Source: Candidatus Eiseniibacteriota bacterium
GTDB taxonomy: Bacteria > Eisenbacteria > RBG-16-71-46
Reading direction: 5' to 3'
DNA: 7,335 nt
Assembly (NCBI GenBank): GCA_023249815.1
Contig: JAHFBX010000138.1
Coordinates: 1-7,335, forward strand
The notes beneath the pieces were generated by a model. The model saw nothing but the letters and a program-made list of their open reading frames with translations. It did not search any database and was not told the origin of the DNA. The translations under genes were made by a program, and so were the position numbers. This document shows, piece after piece, positions 6,488 to 7,335 of this stretch. Each line of letters begins with the position of its first letter. Positions within the stretch are counted from its first letter, which is position 1.

Positions 6488-7126
6488 GTGCCCACCCCCG
6501 ATTCCCCATCACACCCGCCGGGTCCGTCCGTACCCCAGGCAGCGGCCCCGCCGCCCGCCGCGGTCGCGGCGAGTCCTGACCGCGCGCTCCTCGAGCGGGT
6601 TCGCGCCCGGGACCCGGAGGCGCTGGGGACCTTCTACGACGAGCATGTGGACTTGGTGTTCGGGCTCGCGTCCCGACTGCTTGGCAACCGGACGCTGGCG
6701 GAGGACGCGGCCTCGGAGGTGTTTCTCAAGGTGCATCGCGCAGCCGATCGGCTCGACCCGGCCCGGGACCCGGTGCCGTGGCTCGTGACCATCACCACGA
6801 ACGTGTGTCGCGACCTGTGGCGCTCGGCGGCCTATCGCACGAGCCGCCGCGCGGCCGATGTGCACGATCCGCTCACCGCCGCCACATTGAGCTCGGGGCG
6901 CAACGATCCCGAGCAGGACACGATTCGCGCCGAGCGCGAGCGGCTCGTGCAGCAGGCGCTGCTCTCGCTGCCGGACCCGCTGCGTGAGGCCATCGTGCTC
7001 CACGATTTCCAGGGACTCGACCACCGCGAGGTGGCCGACGTGCTGCACATCGCGCACGACGCCGCGCGCAAGCGCTATTCGCGCGCGCTGGCCGCGCTCG
7101 AACGAGCGTTGAGGGGACGCCTGTGA
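6488..7126 (+). CDS. ECF-type RNA polymerase sigma factor
   Basis: A 212-residue group 4 (ECF, sigma-70 family) sigma factor that would direct RNA polymerase to a specific promoter set. Residues 1-30 are a Pro/Ala/Ser-rich extension not typical of the family. Sigma region 2 covers about 31-118, including DEHVDLVFGLASRLLGN (51-67), AEDAASEVFLKVHR (71-84) and the -10-reading helix around PVPWLVTITTNVCRDLWR (95-112). A variable linker (119-149) leads to region 4 (150-208), with LSLPDPLREAIVLHDFQGL (159-177) and a helix-turn-helix, HREVADVLHIAHDAARKRYS (179-198). There is no region 1 or 3. The start is a GTG preceded by GGGA with 9-nt spacing; no in-frame ATG exists before region 2. It overlaps the next gene by 4 nt (GTGA), the usual arrangement with a cognate anti-sigma factor. 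Confidence 0.93.
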   Translation: MPTPDSPSHPPGPSVPQAAAPPPAAVAASPDRALLERVRARDPEALGTFYDEHVDLVFGLASRLLGNRTLAEDAASEVFLKVHRAADRLDPARDPVPWLVTITTNVCRDLWRSAAYRTSRRAADVHDPLTAATLSSGRNDPEQDTIRAERERLVQQALLSLPDPLREAIVLHDFQGLDHREVADVLHIAHDAARKRYSRALAALERALRGRL

Positions 7127-7335
7127 GCCCGATCAACGACACGCCCATGCCCGGCGAGGTCGCCGCGCGCGACGCCGTTCGAGCGCTGTCGCGCGAGCAT
7201 CCGGACGACGCGTTCCGCGCGCGGCTGCGGCACGAGTTCGTCTCGGGCCGGATCGGGCGCCGGCGCGGCCTCGCGCCGGGCCCGTGGTTCGCGCGGCCCG
7301 GGGTGCTGATCCCGTTCGCGGCCGGTGTTCTTCTG
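7123..7335 (+). CDS. Putative anti-sigma factor or sigma-associated membrane protein, N-terminal fragment
   Basis: The frame opens at a GTG overlapping the sigma factor stop (GTGA) and continues for 71 codons to the window edge without a stop. The visible part starts VSPINDTPMPGEVAARDAVR. It has a charged, probably helical region (residues about 11-45) containing DDAFRARLRHEFVSGRIGRR (28-47). A basic stretch follows, then the start of a hydrophobic segment, PGVLIPFAAGVLL (59-71), probably a membrane helix. A cytoplasmic N-terminal region of about 55 residues followed by a membrane segment, directly downstream of and overlapping an ECF sigma gene, is the standard layout of a cognate anti-sigma factor. 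No cysteine and no HxxxCxxC zinc-binding motif is present, so it is not a zinc-type anti-sigma domain. The assignment is by context; the rest of the protein lies outside the window. Confidence 0.6.
   Translation, partial: MSPINDTPMPGEVAARDAVRALSREHPDDAFRARLRHEFVSGRIGRRRGLAPGPWFARPGVLIPFAAGVLL

Overview
The window is very GC-rich with third-codon-position bias typical of high-GC genomes. It holds seven protein genes, no RNA genes, no mobile elements and no CRISPR array. The GC content, four GTG starts, tight 4-nt gene overlaps and gene types (GT-C/TPR membrane protein, GAF histidine kinase, ECF sigma factor) suggest an uncultured or little-studied high-GC Gram-negative bacterium. Candidatus Eisenbacteria, Gemmatimonadota or Myxococcota-like lineages are possible. 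This taxonomic guess is inference, since no marker gene is present.

Left half (1-4580, minus strand): a four-gene operon read right to left. It starts with a large polytopic membrane protein of the GT-C glycosyltransferase type with a C-terminal helical-repeat region (2529-4580). An esterase-D-type alpha/beta hydrolase follows (1534-2532), then an ABC-transporter ATPase (791-1537), then an ABC-2-type permease that runs off the left edge (1-794). All three junctions are exact 4-nt overlaps (ATGA, ATGA, GTGA), so the genes are almost certainly co-transcribed and probably translationally coupled. The ATPase and permease form one exporter. How the esterase and GT-C protein relate to it is unknown; envelope or glycoconjugate modification plus export is a reasonable hypothesis.

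Middle (4581-4753): a 173-bp divergent intergenic region that must carry promoters for both the minus-strand operon and the plus-strand kinase. It holds an inverted repeat and a possible TANNNT-type -10 element 7 nt before the GTG start of the GT-C gene.

Right half (4754-7335, plus strand): a membrane-anchored GAF-domain sensor histidine kinase with no response regulator next to it (4754-6343). A strong 11-bp inverted repeat follows its stop. Next comes an ECF-type RNA polymerase sigma factor (6488-7126). It overlaps by 4 nt (GTGA) a truncated gene whose visible 71 residues look like the cytoplasmic part and first membrane residues of an anti-sigma factor (7123-7335). Together they form a candidate sigma/anti-sigma pair. 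Nothing in the sequence ties the kinase to the sigma factor beyond proximity.
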